The notes under the pieces are model-generated. The model was given only the letters and a program-made list of their open reading frames with translations, did not search any database and was not told the DNA's origin. Source: JASHUC01 sp963849095 (lineage in GTDB: Bacteria > Pseudomonadota > Gammaproteobacteria > Steroidobacterales > Steroidobacteraceae). Taken from it: a stretch of DNA of 64,000 bases. Both the position numbers and the translations under genes were made by a program. The DNA lies in NCBI GenBank assembly GCA_963849095.1, contig CAWKGA010000001.1, positions 806,001 to 870,000 of the forward strand. Direction: 5' to 3'. This document shows, piece after piece, positions 18,222-27,407 of this stretch. The first letter of the stretch is position 1; each line of letters starts with the position of its first letter.

Positions 18222-19184
18222 ATGCGAGTGTTGCTGACGGGCGCTAGCGGATTCATCGGACGTGTTCTGGGCGAAGCGCTCGCGCAGCAGGGCTACGTCG
18301 TGCGTGCGGCGCTGCGGACGGATCGTGAGATGCAACGATCCATCAGCGAGAAGGCCATCGTCGGAGACATATCCGGGGACACCGACTGGGTTGCGGCTCT
18401 GCAGGAAGTCGATGTGGTCGTTCACGCGGCAGCGAGAGCGCATGTGCCGAATGATCGACGGGATAATGCAGCGTTGTACTTTGCAGTCAATGGGGCCGGC
18501 ACGAAGCGACTGGCCGAGACGGCGGCGCGCTCCGGTGTCGCGAAATTTGTTCTCTTGAGCACCGTGAAGGTCAATGGTGAGGATTCGGGAAGCGGGGTCT
18601 TCGGTCCGCAGGACGAGGCTCATCCAGCCGATGACTATGCGAGGTCAAAGTGGCTCGGCGAACAGGCGCTACGAGAGATCGGATCTATGAGCGCAATGCG
18701 TGTAGCGATCGTGCGCCCGCCGCTCGTTTACGGACCCGAAGTTCGGGCCAATTTTCTCCGGCTGCTCAAGTGGGTGGACGCTCGACGGCCGCTGCCGCTC
18801 GCGGGCGTGGAGAACCGGCGCAGTCTCGTGAGCGTGTGGAATCTGTGCGATTTGCTCTTGAATATCATCAGGAACGACGCAGCCAACGGTGGAATTTGGC
18901 TGCTCTCGGATGGCGAGGATCTCTCGACTCCGGAGCTGATTCGCCGCATCGGTCGTGCCATGGGTCGCCCGGTTCGCCTGTTCAATGTTCGGCCGCTCGT
19001 GCTCCGAGTCGCTGGGGCGGTGCTCGGCCGACGGCAGGAAATCGCGAGACTTTGCGGGTCGCTGAGAGTTGATATCGGGGAAACGCGTGCGCGACTCGGC
19101 TGGTCTCCGCCCGACCCGGTGGACGAGGCTCTCGCACGTACGGTGCGCTGGTATTTGAATGAGAGACGCGGTCGTGCGGTCTGA
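18222..19184 (+). CDS. NAD(P)-dependent 4-keto-sugar reductase/epimerase (WbpV-like)
   Basis: The protein has 320 residues from the ATG at 18222 (MRVLLTGASGFIGRVLGEAL), the conventional Rossmann start; an in-frame ATG 39 bp upstream is less likely. The catalytic Tyr-x-x-x-Lys is YARSK near residue 146, and FVLLSTVKVNGEDSG precedes it. That STVKVNG context is typical of WbpV/WbpK reductases that turn UDP-4-keto-6-deoxy-GlcNAc into UDP-QuiNAc or UDP-FucNAc. It precedes a WbpL-like transferase (26-bp overlap) and WbpM-like dehydratases, the same order as in Pseudomonas O-antigen loci. Confidence 0.75.
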   Translation: MRVLLTGASGFIGRVLGEALAQQGYVVRAALRTDREMQRSISEKAIVGDISGDTDWVAALQEVDVVVHAAARAHVPNDRRDNAALYFAVNGAGTKRLAETAARSGVAKFVLLSTVKVNGEDSGSGVFGPQDEAHPADDYARSKWLGEQALREIGSMSAMRVAIVRPPLVYGPEVRANFLRLLKWVDARRPLPLAGVENRRSLVSVWNLCDLLLNIIRNDAANGGIWLLSDGEDLSTPELIRRIGRAMGRPVRLFNVRPLVLRVAGAVLGRRQEIARLCGSLRVDIGETRARLGWSPPDPVDEALARTVRWYLNERRGRAV

Positions 19185-20208
19185 CGCCATATTGCTCGTG
19201 ATCGCAGCGCTGGTGGTTTCGGCGCTGCTCACGGGGGTAGCGCGGAGATTCGCTCTCGCGCATGGTCTCCTTGATTCGCCGAACGCGCGCAGCTCGCACG
19301 ACGTTGCGACCCCGCGTGGGGGCGGAATAGCGGTGGTGCTCGTTGTGGTGGCTACCTTAACGATCTTGCTCGCCACCGGTAGAGTTCGGTCAGGCTTATT
19401 CTGGGCTCTAGTGGCCGGCGGCTCGGCGGTTGCAGTGGTCGGGTTTCTCGATGATCGTCGGCCGGTTTCGCCGGTATTGAGACTCGGAGTTCACGTGGCC
19501 GCTGCTCTCTCAGCCGTCGCATTCATCGGCGCTCCCCGGTCATTGCTCATCGGCGGTCACGAGGTGTATCTCGGGTGGGTCGGTTTCGCGCTCGCGACCC
19601 TGGGGATCGTATGGATGCTGAACTTGTTCAATTTCATGGACGGGATAGACGGTATCGCCGCGTCGGAGTCCGTATTTATCGCCGCGGCCGGCGCGCTCTG
19701 TGTTGCCGTTACGTCCGGCACGAGCGGCATGGTGGAAATTTCGCTATTGGTCGGTGCCGCGAGTTTGGGATTTCTGACATGGAACTGGCCGCCGGCAAAG
19801 GTATTCATGGGCGATGTCGGCAGCGGATTCCTGGGGTACGTTTTCGGCGTGCTGATCGTCACTGCCGCAGGAGTCGATGCGGCCGCGTTCTGGTCATGGC
19901 TCATCGTCAGTGGGGTGTTCCTTGTTGATGCGACCGTGACACTCGTCAGGCGGGCGGTGAGGGGTGAGCGGGTCTATCAGGCTCATCGCAGCCACGCGTA
20001 CCAGAGGCTGGCGTCCCGTTGGCGCAGTCACAGGCGTGTGACGATCGCATCGATCGCGGTGAACGTGGTCTGGTTGCTGCCATGCTCTTTGCTTGCAGCG
20101 CGCCGACCGGACCTCGCGGCATGGATTGCCGTCGGGGCGCTCGCGCCGCTGCTTGGAATCGTGATAGCGCTTGGGGCCGGCCGGCCTGAGAGCCGCACGT
20201 CTGTTTGA
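19159..20208 (+). CDS. Undecaprenyl-phosphate sugar-1-phosphate transferase (WbpL/WecA-like)
   Basis: This is a 349-residue polytopic PNPT-family protein with about 10-11 membrane helices. Family motifs are intact: GLLDSPNARSSHDVATPRGG near the N-terminus, NLFNFMDGIDGIA with the Asp pair, WPPAKVFMGDVGSGFLGY, and the His-rich loop YQAHRSHAYQRLA. It transfers a HexNAc-1-phosphate, probably QuiNAc or FucNAc given the WbpV-like neighbour, to undecaprenyl phosphate on the cytoplasmic face. This would start repeat-unit assembly. It overlaps the reductase gene by 26 bp. Confidence 0.85.
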   Translation: MRDAVVRSDAILLVIAALVVSALLTGVARRFALAHGLLDSPNARSSHDVATPRGGGIAVVLVVVATLTILLATGRVRSGLFWALVAGGSAVAVVGFLDDRRPVSPVLRLGVHVAAALSAVAFIGAPRSLLIGGHEVYLGWVGFALATLGIVWMLNLFNFMDGIDGIAASESVFIAAAGALCVAVTSGTSGMVEISLLVGAASLGFLTWNWPPAKVFMGDVGSGFLGYVFGVLIVTAAGVDAAAFWSWLIVSGVFLVDATVTLVRRAVRGERVYQAHRSHAYQRLASRWRSHRRVTIASIAVNVVWLLPCSLLAARRPDLAAWIAVGALAPLLGIVIALGAGRPESRTSV

Positions 20209-20740
20209 TCGCGTGACATCGGGGCAGGGCGGTCGGTTCGCCAAGGCGGCGGCGCGGTCCTGACCGGCATCAAGGGTATTCGGAAAACCCCGCGCGGTTC
20301 AGTTCCCGATTGGCGACATGTGTACGGAATCCTCACGGGGTACCCGAAATCCATTCTTCGTGATATAAGCTTGGCCGGATCTTGAGACGCTGTCGCTTGC
20401 TGTAACTTTTCGTGGAGTGTGCCCCAAGGACTTCTTGGACTTGCGGGTGAAGGGGAGAGCGCAGGCACCGTTTATGCTAGGGACACGGAGGTTGACGGAG
20501 CCAGAGGAGACCTGACGGCGACTGTCTGCGAAGCCGGGTAAATGACGGGTTCGGGGAATGAGCCGAGGCAAGAAGGACTACACCTTCGAGCGGGTCGCGC
20601 GTTGCCGCAATTGCCTGCGGCGACATACTCCGCTTCGATTTGACCCTTTCCCTTGTCAACCAAACCGGGTCCTGAGCATTTCTTCTCTGATGTGCCAGCG
20701 ACCGGGTGGCGTTAGCCTTGAATAGCGGTTGGGAGAGCTC
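20209..20740. other. Long non-coding leader region before the first wbpM-like gene
   Basis: These 532 bp contain no supportable ORF. A promoter-like extended -10 lies at 20361-20369, which would give a leader of about 365 nt before the GTG at 20741. I found no JUMPstart/ops element and no clear intrinsic terminator. The length suggests that expression of the two downstream dehydratases is uncoupled from the upstream glycan operon. Confidence 0.5.
20361..20369 (+). promoter_or_regulatory. Possible extended -10 promoter
   Basis: TGATATAAG matches the extended -10 form TG-N-TATAAT with one mismatch, in locally A/T-richer sequence. No good -35 is found 16-18 bp upstream, which an extended -10 can tolerate. 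It would drive the wbpM-like gene at 20741. Confidence 0.35.
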
Positions 20741-22813
20741 GTGTCAGGTTGGATGACGGCTCCGATGCGCAGGATGGTCGCTCATCTGGTGGGTCTTTCG
20801 CGCCCCGCCAAGCGCGCCATCATGGTCGGGGCGGACTTCTGCACGATTCCCCTCGCGCTCTGGAGCGCCATCAGCCTACGGCTCGGATCGCTGAACCACG
20901 CTGGCCACGACAGCGCATGGCTCTACGTCGTGGCCGCGCTGTCGAGCATCCCCATTTTCGGCCGTTTCGGCCTGTACCGCGCCGTTCTCCGCTATATCGC
21001 GGGCCGGGCGGTACTCGCCATCCTGGCGGGGGTGACGGCATCGGTCGTCGTGACGCTAGCGACCGACAAATTGCTCCTCGGCCGGGTGGTCCCCGATTCG
21101 GCGTACGTGATCTACTTCTTCATCGCGATGCTCTATGTCTGGGGAAGCCGAACCGCGGTCAGACATTTCCTGGAGCTCGTGACCGGCCCGCGGACGCGAA
21201 TCATCATCTACGGGGCCGGGGAGTCCGGGGTCAGCCTCGCGATGGCGCTCAAGAAGAACCGAGATTTCCAGCCCATCGCGTTCGTGGACGACGATCCGGG
21301 GTTCCGCGGCAATACCCTCCATGGACTGGAGGTCTTCTCCCCCGACACGCTCGAGCCGCTGATCGCGCGGTTCGGCGTCTCGCGGGTCCTCCTGGCCCTG
21401 CCCTCCATGCCGAGGTCCAAGCGCACCGAGATCATCAGGCGCCTGCTGGCCCTCGGGGTACACGTGCAGACGGTTCCCGACTTCTCCGACATCGTTTCGG
21501 GGCGGGCGCACATGGACGAAGTCCACGATCTGGACATCGCCGACTTGCTCGGGCGGGATCCGGTCCCACCCCATCCGGAATTGCTGGCTGCGTGCATCAC
21601 GGACAAGGTCGTCATGGTGACCGGGGCGGGCGGCTCGATCGGATCGGAGCTCTGCCGGCAAATCGTGCGGCTTCGGCCAAAGTGCTTGATACTGCTCGAG
21701 ATGTCGGAGCTGGCCCTGTACAGCATCGATCGCGAGCTGCGGCTGATCGCCGAGCCTCTTGGCGCGCAGGTGGAAATCGTGTCGCTGATCGGTAACGCCC
21801 ATCAAAAGCAGCGCGTGCGCGATGTCATGCAGGCCTATCGGGTCCAGACGGTCTACCACGCGGCGGCATACAAGCACGTGCCCATCGTGGAGCAGAACGT
21901 CATCCAGGGCATCAGCAACAACGTCATGGGCACCTTTCATACGGCCGAGGCCGCAGCGGAGGCCGGCGTCGAGATATTCGTGCTGATCTCCACGGACAAG
22001 GCCGTCAACCCCACGAACGTAATGGGCGCCACCAAGCGCGTGGCTGAGCTCGTACTGCAAGGCATGCACCAGCGGGGCTTTGTAACAAAATTTTGCATGG
22101 TGCGATTTGGCAACGTGCTGGATTCATCCGGCTCGGTTGTTCCGCTGTTCCGCGACCAGATCGTGCGCGGCGGGCCGGTTACAGTGACGCATCCGGAAGT
22201 CATGCGCTACTTCATGACGATCCCGGAGGCGGCGCAACTGGTCATTCAGGCGGGCTCCATGGCGCACGGCGGCGAGGTGTTCGTCCTCGATATGGGGCAG
22301 CCCATGCTCATCGTGGACCTCGCCAAGCGCATGATCGGTTTGATGCACATGACGGTCCGTGACGACGCCAATCCGGATGGGGATATCGCGATCGAGTACA
22401 CGGGCCTGCGGTCGGGCGAGAAGCTGTTCGAGGAGCTGGTGCTCGGAGACAATGTCACGCGCACCGATCACCCGATGATCCTGCGCGCGCGCGAGTACGC
22501 GTTGCCGTGGAAGTATGTCCGAAAGGTACTGGACGATCTGGCGGCTGCCTGCAAGGCGTTCGACTGCCAGCGGGCGATCTGTCTCCTGGCGGATGCGGTG
22601 GCGGAGTATCAATCGCCGGTCTCGCTCGGCGACCTCGTCGCCATCCGGCGGATCGCGATGGGCCTGGATGCGGACAACGTGACGGAACTTCCGGCGCGGC
22701 GAAGAACGAACCGGTCGGACGCGGATAACTCACTTTCCGGAGCCCCGGCCCAGGGATCGGGGAGCTCCGAGCGCGCGGTGGGCGATCGTTCGGCTGCGAC
22801 CCCACCCACGTAA
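20741..22813 (+). CDS. WbpM/CapD-like UDP-HexNAc 4,6-dehydratase (first copy)
   Basis: The 690-residue inner-membrane enzyme starts at GTG 20741, which has GGGAGAG just upstream; the TTG at 20729 is less likely. Four N-terminal membrane helices (~20-130) precede a CoA-binding-like Rossmann region (IIIYGAGESGVSLAMAL) and the catalytic SDR domain with VMVTGAGGSIGSELCRQI. Catalytic residues fit the Ser-Met-Lys variant of WbpM: ISTDKAVNPTNVMGATKR has Met where classical SDRs have Tyr. It converts UDP-GlcNAc to UDP-4-keto-6-deoxy-GlcNAc, feeding the WbpV-like reductase. A close paralogue follows at 23134. Confidence 0.9.
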   Translation: MSGWMTAPMRRMVAHLVGLSRPAKRAIMVGADFCTIPLALWSAISLRLGSLNHAGHDSAWLYVVAALSSIPIFGRFGLYRAVLRYIAGRAVLAILAGVTASVVVTLATDKLLLGRVVPDSAYVIYFFIAMLYVWGSRTAVRHFLELVTGPRTRIIIYGAGESGVSLAMALKKNRDFQPIAFVDDDPGFRGNTLHGLEVFSPDTLEPLIARFGVSRVLLALPSMPRSKRTEIIRRLLALGVHVQTVPDFSDIVSGRAHMDEVHDLDIADLLGRDPVPPHPELLAACITDKVVMVTGAGGSIGSELCRQIVRLRPKCLILLEMSELALYSIDRELRLIAEPLGAQVEIVSLIGNAHQKQRVRDVMQAYRVQTVYHAAAYKHVPIVEQNVIQGISNNVMGTFHTAEAAAEAGVEIFVLISTDKAVNPTNVMGATKRVAELVLQGMHQRGFVTKFCMVRFGNVLDSSGSVVPLFRDQIVRGGPVTVTHPEVMRYFMTIPEAAQLVIQAGSMAHGGEVFVLDMGQPMLIVDLAKRMIGLMHMTVRDDANPDGDIAIEYTGLRSGEKLFEELVLGDNVTRTDHPMILRAREYALPWKYVRKVLDDLAAACKAFDCQRAICLLADAVAEYQSPVSLGDLVAIRRIAMGLDADNVTELPARRRTNRSDADNSLSGAPAQGSGSSERAVGDRSAATPPT

Positions 22814-23133
22814 TTGGCTCGCCGCTCTGCACCTGGTACGGGTCCGGGGGGCTACGGTTCGTATTGCTTCGGACCGGCTGCCTCACGACCCGAGCAAGGC
22901 CGAATGAGCGAAATGCATGTCCATCGCGCGAAATTCTGGGCACCTTTCACCACTGAATCTGTCACATCACGAAGCCCATCACGCTTTAGCTTGGCGGTTC
23001 TCCGGCAAGATTCTTGCCCGTGTGCTGAGTACCCCCGCTCGGTTCCACCTTTGGGGGCCTCGGTTCCTGGCTCGTGTGAGGGCTGATCAGGAGTCGAACC
23101 CCGTATTAGGGAACTGAACGTAAGGGGGAGATC
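22814..23133. other. Intergenic region between the tandem wbpM-like genes
   Basis: The 320-bp spacer has no credible gene. It contains the perfect inverted repeat GGCAAG-ATT-CTTGCC (23004-23018) and a G/C-rich imperfect hairpin near 23031-23060. Strong ribosome-binding sequence AAGGGGGAG precedes GTG 23134. The spacer shows no visible similarity to the leader of the first copy, so the duplication covers only the coding region or its upstream part has diverged. Confidence 0.5.
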
Positions 23134-25200
23134 GTGCCGAGACGCGTGACAGCGCGCCTGTACAGAGTAATTGGACGTTTACTCGGTCTCTCGCGGCCGG
23201 CCAAGCGCATCATCATGGCAGGCGCGGACCTCTGCACCATTCCTCTGGCGCTCTGGAGCGCGATCACTCTGCGTCTGGGAAGCTTCGAGCACGGTGGCCG
23301 GGAGAGCGTCTGGCTCTACGCCGTGTGCGCGCTCACCAGCATTCCGATCTTCATGCGCTTCGGACTCTATCGCGCGGTTTTACGGTACATCGCGGCCCGG
23401 GCGATCCTCGCGATCTTTGCAGGGGTGTCCGTTTCGGTCGTGGTCACTGCACTGGTCGACCGGACGTTCCTGGGGTCTGTCGTTCCGGAATCGGCGTACG
23501 TCATCTATTTCATGATCGCCGTGCTCTACGTCTGGGGCAGCAGAACGATCGCCCGCCAGGTGCTCGGCCTGGCCACCGTCCCCAGGAGCCGCGTGATCAT
23601 CTACGGGGCGGGGGAGCCGGGTGTCAGCCTCGCGATGGCCTTGAGGAAAAGCCGGGACTTCCAGCCCGTCGCCTTTGTCGACGATGATCTCACGCAACGG
23701 GGCAACGTTCTGCACGGGCTCGAGGTTTTCACACCCGATATGCTCGCGCCCCTCCTCGTCCGATACGGCGTGAGCCGGGTCTTGCTGGCCCTGCCGTCCG
23801 CGCGGCGCTCGCGACGCAGCGAGATCATCCGAAGCCTGCTCGGGCTCGGGGTACACGTCCAGACGGTTCCCGATTTCTCCGATGTCGTGAGCGGTCGAGC
23901 GAGGGTAGAGGATGTCCGGGAAGTGGACATCGCCGACCTCCTGGGGCGCGATCCGGTGCTGCCGCAGCCCGGATTGCTGGGCGCCTGCATCACGGGCAAG
24001 GCCGTGTTGGTGACAGGCGCGGGGGGGTCGATCGGCTCGCAGCTCTGCCGGCAGATCGCCCGCCTGCAGCCAAAGCGGCTCGTGCTGCTCGAGAAATCGG
24101 AGCTGGCCCTCTACACGATCGATCGGGAGCTTCGCACGGAATCCGCGTCCGTCGGCGGACGCGTGGAAATCGTGCCCCTGCTCGGCAACGCTCACCAGAG
24201 GCAGCGTATGCGCGATGTGATGCAGACCTTCGGTGTCCAGACGGTCTACCACGCCGCCGCGTACAAGCACGTCCCGATCGTCGAGCAGAATGTGATCCAC
24301 GGTGTGTACAACAACGTCATGTCGACCTTCCATACGGCGGAGGCCGCCGTGGACACCGGCGTCGAGACCTTCGTTCTCGTCTCCACCGACAAGGCGGTGA
24401 ATCCCACGAGTGTGATGGGGGCAACGAAGCGCGTGGCGGAGCTCGTTCTGCAGGGCATCCACCAACGCGGCAGCTCGACGAAGTTCTGCATGGTGCGCTT
24501 CGGCAACGTGCTCGACTCGTCCGGCTCGGTCGTGCCGCTCTTTCGCGAGCAGATCCGGCGCGGCGGTCCGATCACGGTCACTCACCCGGACGTGACCCGC
24601 TACTTCATGACGATTCCGGAAGCCGCGCAACTCGTCATCCAGGCAGGCTCCCTGGCGCGCGGCGGGGAGGTGTTCGTCCTCGACATGGGCCAGCCGATGC
24701 GCATCGTGGATCTCGCCAAGCGGATGGTCGGCCTGATGGGCCTGAACGTGCGCGACGAGGAGAATCCGGAGGGCGATATCGAGATCACGTGCACCGGGCT
24801 GCGGCCGGGAGAGAAGCTGTACGAGGAGCTGCTGCTCGGGGACAACGTTACGCGCACCGAGCATCCGATGATCCTGCGCGCGCAGGAGCATTCCCATCCC
24901 TGGCGGTACATTCGCCAGCTCCTGGACGATCTGGTGGCCGTCGCGCAGGCTTACGATTGCCGTCGAGCCATTCGGCTGCTGCAGGAGGCTGTCGGGGGGT
25001 ACGAGGCCTCGCCCGCGCTCGTGGACCTGGTGGCCACGCGTCGTGCGGAGCTCGGTTTGGAGCACGACAATGTGACCGAGCTGCCGCCGCGGCGGCGCGG
25101 CGAGGCGGGGCACGCCGCACGCATGGTCCCTGGCACTGCGACGGCGTCCGGCGCCGTGCTCAGCGACGCCACGCCGCTCAACCCACCCGCCTCGGCTTGA
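23134..25200 (+). CDS. WbpM/CapD-like UDP-HexNAc 4,6-dehydratase (second, tandem copy)
   Basis: The 688-residue paralogue of the upstream gene keeps the same architecture: four membrane helices, a first Rossmann region (VIIYGAGEPGVSLAMAL) and an SDR domain (VLVTGAGGSIGSQLCRQI). The active site VSTDKAVNPTSVMGATKR retains the Ser-Met-Lys arrangement. By eye the two copies are near-identical across the catalytic core and differ mainly at the C-terminal tail. The GTG start has a strong AAGGGGGAG ribosome-binding site. Both copies look functional. A second nucleotide sugar or a dosage effect is possible. Confidence 0.9.
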   Translation: MPRRVTARLYRVIGRLLGLSRPAKRIIMAGADLCTIPLALWSAITLRLGSFEHGGRESVWLYAVCALTSIPIFMRFGLYRAVLRYIAARAILAIFAGVSVSVVVTALVDRTFLGSVVPESAYVIYFMIAVLYVWGSRTIARQVLGLATVPRSRVIIYGAGEPGVSLAMALRKSRDFQPVAFVDDDLTQRGNVLHGLEVFTPDMLAPLLVRYGVSRVLLALPSARRSRRSEIIRSLLGLGVHVQTVPDFSDVVSGRARVEDVREVDIADLLGRDPVLPQPGLLGACITGKAVLVTGAGGSIGSQLCRQIARLQPKRLVLLEKSELALYTIDRELRTESASVGGRVEIVPLLGNAHQRQRMRDVMQTFGVQTVYHAAAYKHVPIVEQNVIHGVYNNVMSTFHTAEAAVDTGVETFVLVSTDKAVNPTSVMGATKRVAELVLQGIHQRGSSTKFCMVRFGNVLDSSGSVVPLFREQIRRGGPITVTHPDVTRYFMTIPEAAQLVIQAGSLARGGEVFVLDMGQPMRIVDLAKRMVGLMGLNVRDEENPEGDIEITCTGLRPGEKLYEELLLGDNVTRTEHPMILRAQEHSHPWRYIRQLLDDLVAVAQAYDCRRAIRLLQEAVGGYEASPALVDLVATRRAELGLEHDNVTELPPRRRGEAGHAARMVPGTATASGAVLSDATPLNPPASA

Positions 25201-25339
25201 GCGCGAGAAGCTTCGCCGCGGTTCGCATCACGGCGAGAGAAGCGCGGGCCCAGGCCCCCGTGCGGGCGCGCTGGCGCTCAATGCGAGCGCAGGTCAGAAT
25301 CCGCTGGCAGCCGGGCAGGAATGGCTCAAGAGGGCGGGT

Positions 25340-25909
25340 ATGACGGTTTCATTCTCGGAAGAGCTGAAAAGTCACTCCGACCTGTTTCATCGGCTTGCCG
25401 GCCTTGCTGCGGCGGTGAGAGAGGCATCCGGCCTCATCGCGTCCGCTCTGTCCGCGGGCCAGAAGCTCATGTTGTGTGGCAATGGGGGCTCTGCCGCGGA
25501 CGGCCAGCACATCGCGGCGGAGCTCACCGGCCGGTTCGTCAAGGACCGGAGGCCGCTCGCGGCCATAGCGCTGTCCACGGACACCTCCGCGCTGACCAGC
25601 ATCGCGAACGACTACAGCTTCGATGAGGTCTTCGCCAGGCAGGTCATCGCCCTGGGCAGGGCAGGCGACTGCCTGCTAGCGATCTCCACGTCCGGCAACT
25701 CGCGGAACGTGATCCGCGCCGTCGAGGAGGCGCGGGCCGCCGGCATCCACACGATCGGCCTGCTGGGGAGAGACGGAGGGAAGCTAGTCGCCCTCTGTGA
25801 CCTCCCCATCGTGGTCCCGAGCGACAGCACGGCCCGCATCCAGGAGGCGCACATCTTCATCGGCCATACGCTGTGTGCGACGGTCGAGGAGGCGCTGCAC
25901 CTTGCGTAG
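25340..25909 (+). CDS. gmhA: D-sedoheptulose-7-phosphate isomerase
   Basis: The 189-residue SIS-domain protein is the usual GmhA length. It shows MLCGNGGSAADGQHIAAEL, followed by LTGRFVKDRRPLAAIAL, ISTSGNSRNVIRA, and the C-terminal EAHIFIGHTLCATVEE with metal-binding Gln/His positions. It isomerises sedoheptulose-7-phosphate to D-glycero-D-manno-heptose-7-phosphate, the first step of ADP-heptose synthesis for the LPS core. hldD follows 60 bp later. HldE and GmhB are not in this window. Confidence 0.9.
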   Translation: MTVSFSEELKSHSDLFHRLAGLAAAVREASGLIASALSAGQKLMLCGNGGSAADGQHIAAELTGRFVKDRRPLAAIALSTDTSALTSIANDYSFDEVFARQVIALGRAGDCLLAISTSGNSRNVIRAVEEARAAGIHTIGLLGRDGGKLVALCDLPIVVPSDSTARIQEAHIFIGHTLCATVEEALHLA

Positions 25910-25969
25910 CGGAGCGTTGCGGACGGCCATGCGTCGGGATCGCTCGCCCCTGCGGCGAAGCCGCTTCTC

Positions 25970-26968
25970 ATGAAAGTCGTCGTCACCGGCGCCGCCGGCA
26001 TGATCGGCAGCAATCTCGTCCAGGGCCTCAATGCCATCGGCATCGACGACGTGATCGCCGTGGACGACCTCACGGACGGCGAGAAGTACCGCAATCTCCT
26101 CGGGGCGAAGCTGAGCGACTATCTCGACAAGGGCGAGTTCTACGAGCGCTTCGCGCGCCGCGAGCTCGGCCGCGTCGATGTGGTTTTCCACGAGGGCGCC
26201 TGCTCGGACACGATGGAGCTCGACGGACGCCTCATGCTCGAGAACAACTACCGTTGCTCGAAGGGTCTGCTCGATGCCTGCCAGGCGCAGGGGACGCGGA
26301 TGCTCTACGCCTCATCCGCGGCGGTCTACGGCGCTAGCACGGCGTTCCGGGAGGAGCCGGGGCTCGAGCGGCCGCTGAATGTCTACGGCTATTCGAAGGT
26401 TCTGTTCGACAACGTCGTGCGGCGCATGCTCCCGGCCGCCGCCTCTCAGGTCGTGGGGTTCCGGTACTTCAACGTCTACGGCCCGCGGGAGCGCCACAAG
26501 GGGCGCATGGCCTCGGTCGCGTTCCACCACTTCAACCAGTACCGGGAGCAGGGCACGGTCAAGCTCTTCGGGGAGTATGGCGGCTACGGGCCGGGACAGC
26601 AGTCGCGGGATTTCGTGTTCGTGGGCGACGTGGTGGCCGTGAACCTGTGGTTTCTCGAGTCTCCCGACAAGAGCGGGATCGTCAACGTGGGCACCGGCCG
26701 CGCGCAGCCGTTCAACGACGTGGCGCACGCTGTGGTCAATGCGTGCCGCGCACCGCGCGGGGAGGGCTCGCTGACCCTCGAGCAGCAGGTAGCGCAGGGG
26801 TTTATTCAGTACGTACCGTTTCCGGATGCGCTGGTGGGCAAATATCAGTGCCACACACAGGCCGACCTGACGCAGCTGCGGGCGACCGGCTGCGATGTCG
26901 CGTTTGCCGACGTGGCGACGGGCGTGCGGCGGTACGTGGAGTGGCTGGCCGCGCAGCCGAAGCCGTGA
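25970..26968 (+). CDS. hldD: ADP-L-glycero-D-manno-heptose 6-epimerase
   Basis: The 332-residue extended SDR has VVVTGAAGMIGSNLVQGL at the N-terminus and the HldD-specific active-site regions HEGACSDTMELDG and NVYGYSKVLFDNVVRR (Tyr-x-x-x-Lys). FRYFNVYGPRERHKGRMASV is also characteristic. It converts ADP-D,D-heptose to ADP-L,D-heptose in the cytoplasm for inner-core LPS. It pairs with gmhA upstream. The convergent gene downstream ends 43 bp away. Confidence 0.93.
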   Translation: MKVVVTGAAGMIGSNLVQGLNAIGIDDVIAVDDLTDGEKYRNLLGAKLSDYLDKGEFYERFARRELGRVDVVFHEGACSDTMELDGRLMLENNYRCSKGLLDACQAQGTRMLYASSAAVYGASTAFREEPGLERPLNVYGYSKVLFDNVVRRMLPAAASQVVGFRYFNVYGPRERHKGRMASVAFHHFNQYREQGTVKLFGEYGGYGPGQQSRDFVFVGDVVAVNLWFLESPDKSGIVNVGTGRAQPFNDVAHAVVNACRAPRGEGSLTLEQQVAQGFIQYVPFPDALVGKYQCHTQADLTQLRATGCDVAFADVATGVRRYVEWLAAQPKP

Positions 26969-27010
26969 GCGCCACGAGTCCGGCGAGCTTTGCGTCGCGC
27001 TCCGCGCGGC

Positions 27011-27385
27011 TCAATGTCCAGCGTGTGTGAGCGCGTAGACGATGCCGACCAGTATTCCCATCTGGGCGAACAACGCCATGTACATCTGCCGCAGGTTGTT
27101 GCGTGCGGTCGCCTCGATCTTGACCTCCAGAACTCGGCGCATATCCGTCATGTCCTCCTTCATCTCGTGACGGAGGGACTGGATCTCCTGCTTCGTCTCC
27201 TGTCGCAGGGACTCGATCTCCTGTTTCAGATCGAGGCGCAGCAGCCGCACGTCCTCCTTCGTTGCGAGAACGTCTCGCGCCCCGCCGAGTTCTATCTCGA
27301 TCGCGCGCACGATTGCGCGCGCCTGCCCGGGAGGTACGTCGGCTTTCTCCAGAACTTCGAGCGACTCCGCTTGCACGGCGGTCAT
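27011..27385 (-). CDS. DUF1640-like coiled-coil protein with C-terminal membrane anchor
   Basis: The protein has 124 residues from the ATG at 27385; a longer frame to 27565 lacks coding character. A central heptad-rich Lys/Glu/Arg segment (LDLKQEIESLRQETKQEIQS) is followed by a single C-terminal hydrophobic helix (MALFAQMGILVGIVYAL). This is the layout of the DUF1640/CCDC90-like family, which forms coiled-coil membrane proteins of unclear bacterial function. A perfect palindrome lies 23-38 bp upstream of the start. It is monocistronic and convergent with hldD. Confidence 0.7.
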   Translation of the reverse strand: MTAVQAESLEVLEKADVPPGQARAIVRAIEIELGGARDVLATKEDVRLLRLDLKQEIESLRQETKQEIQSLRHEMKEDMTDMRRVLEVKIEATARNNLRQMYMALFAQMGILVGIVYALTHAGH

Positions 27386-27407
27386 GATAACTCCCGTCCA
27401 TGTTGCG

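Noticed and set aside
20209..20740. JUMPstart/ops element in the wbpM leader
   Set aside because: GGTGGCGTTAGCC near 20705 resembles only part of the motif; the ops core is absent.
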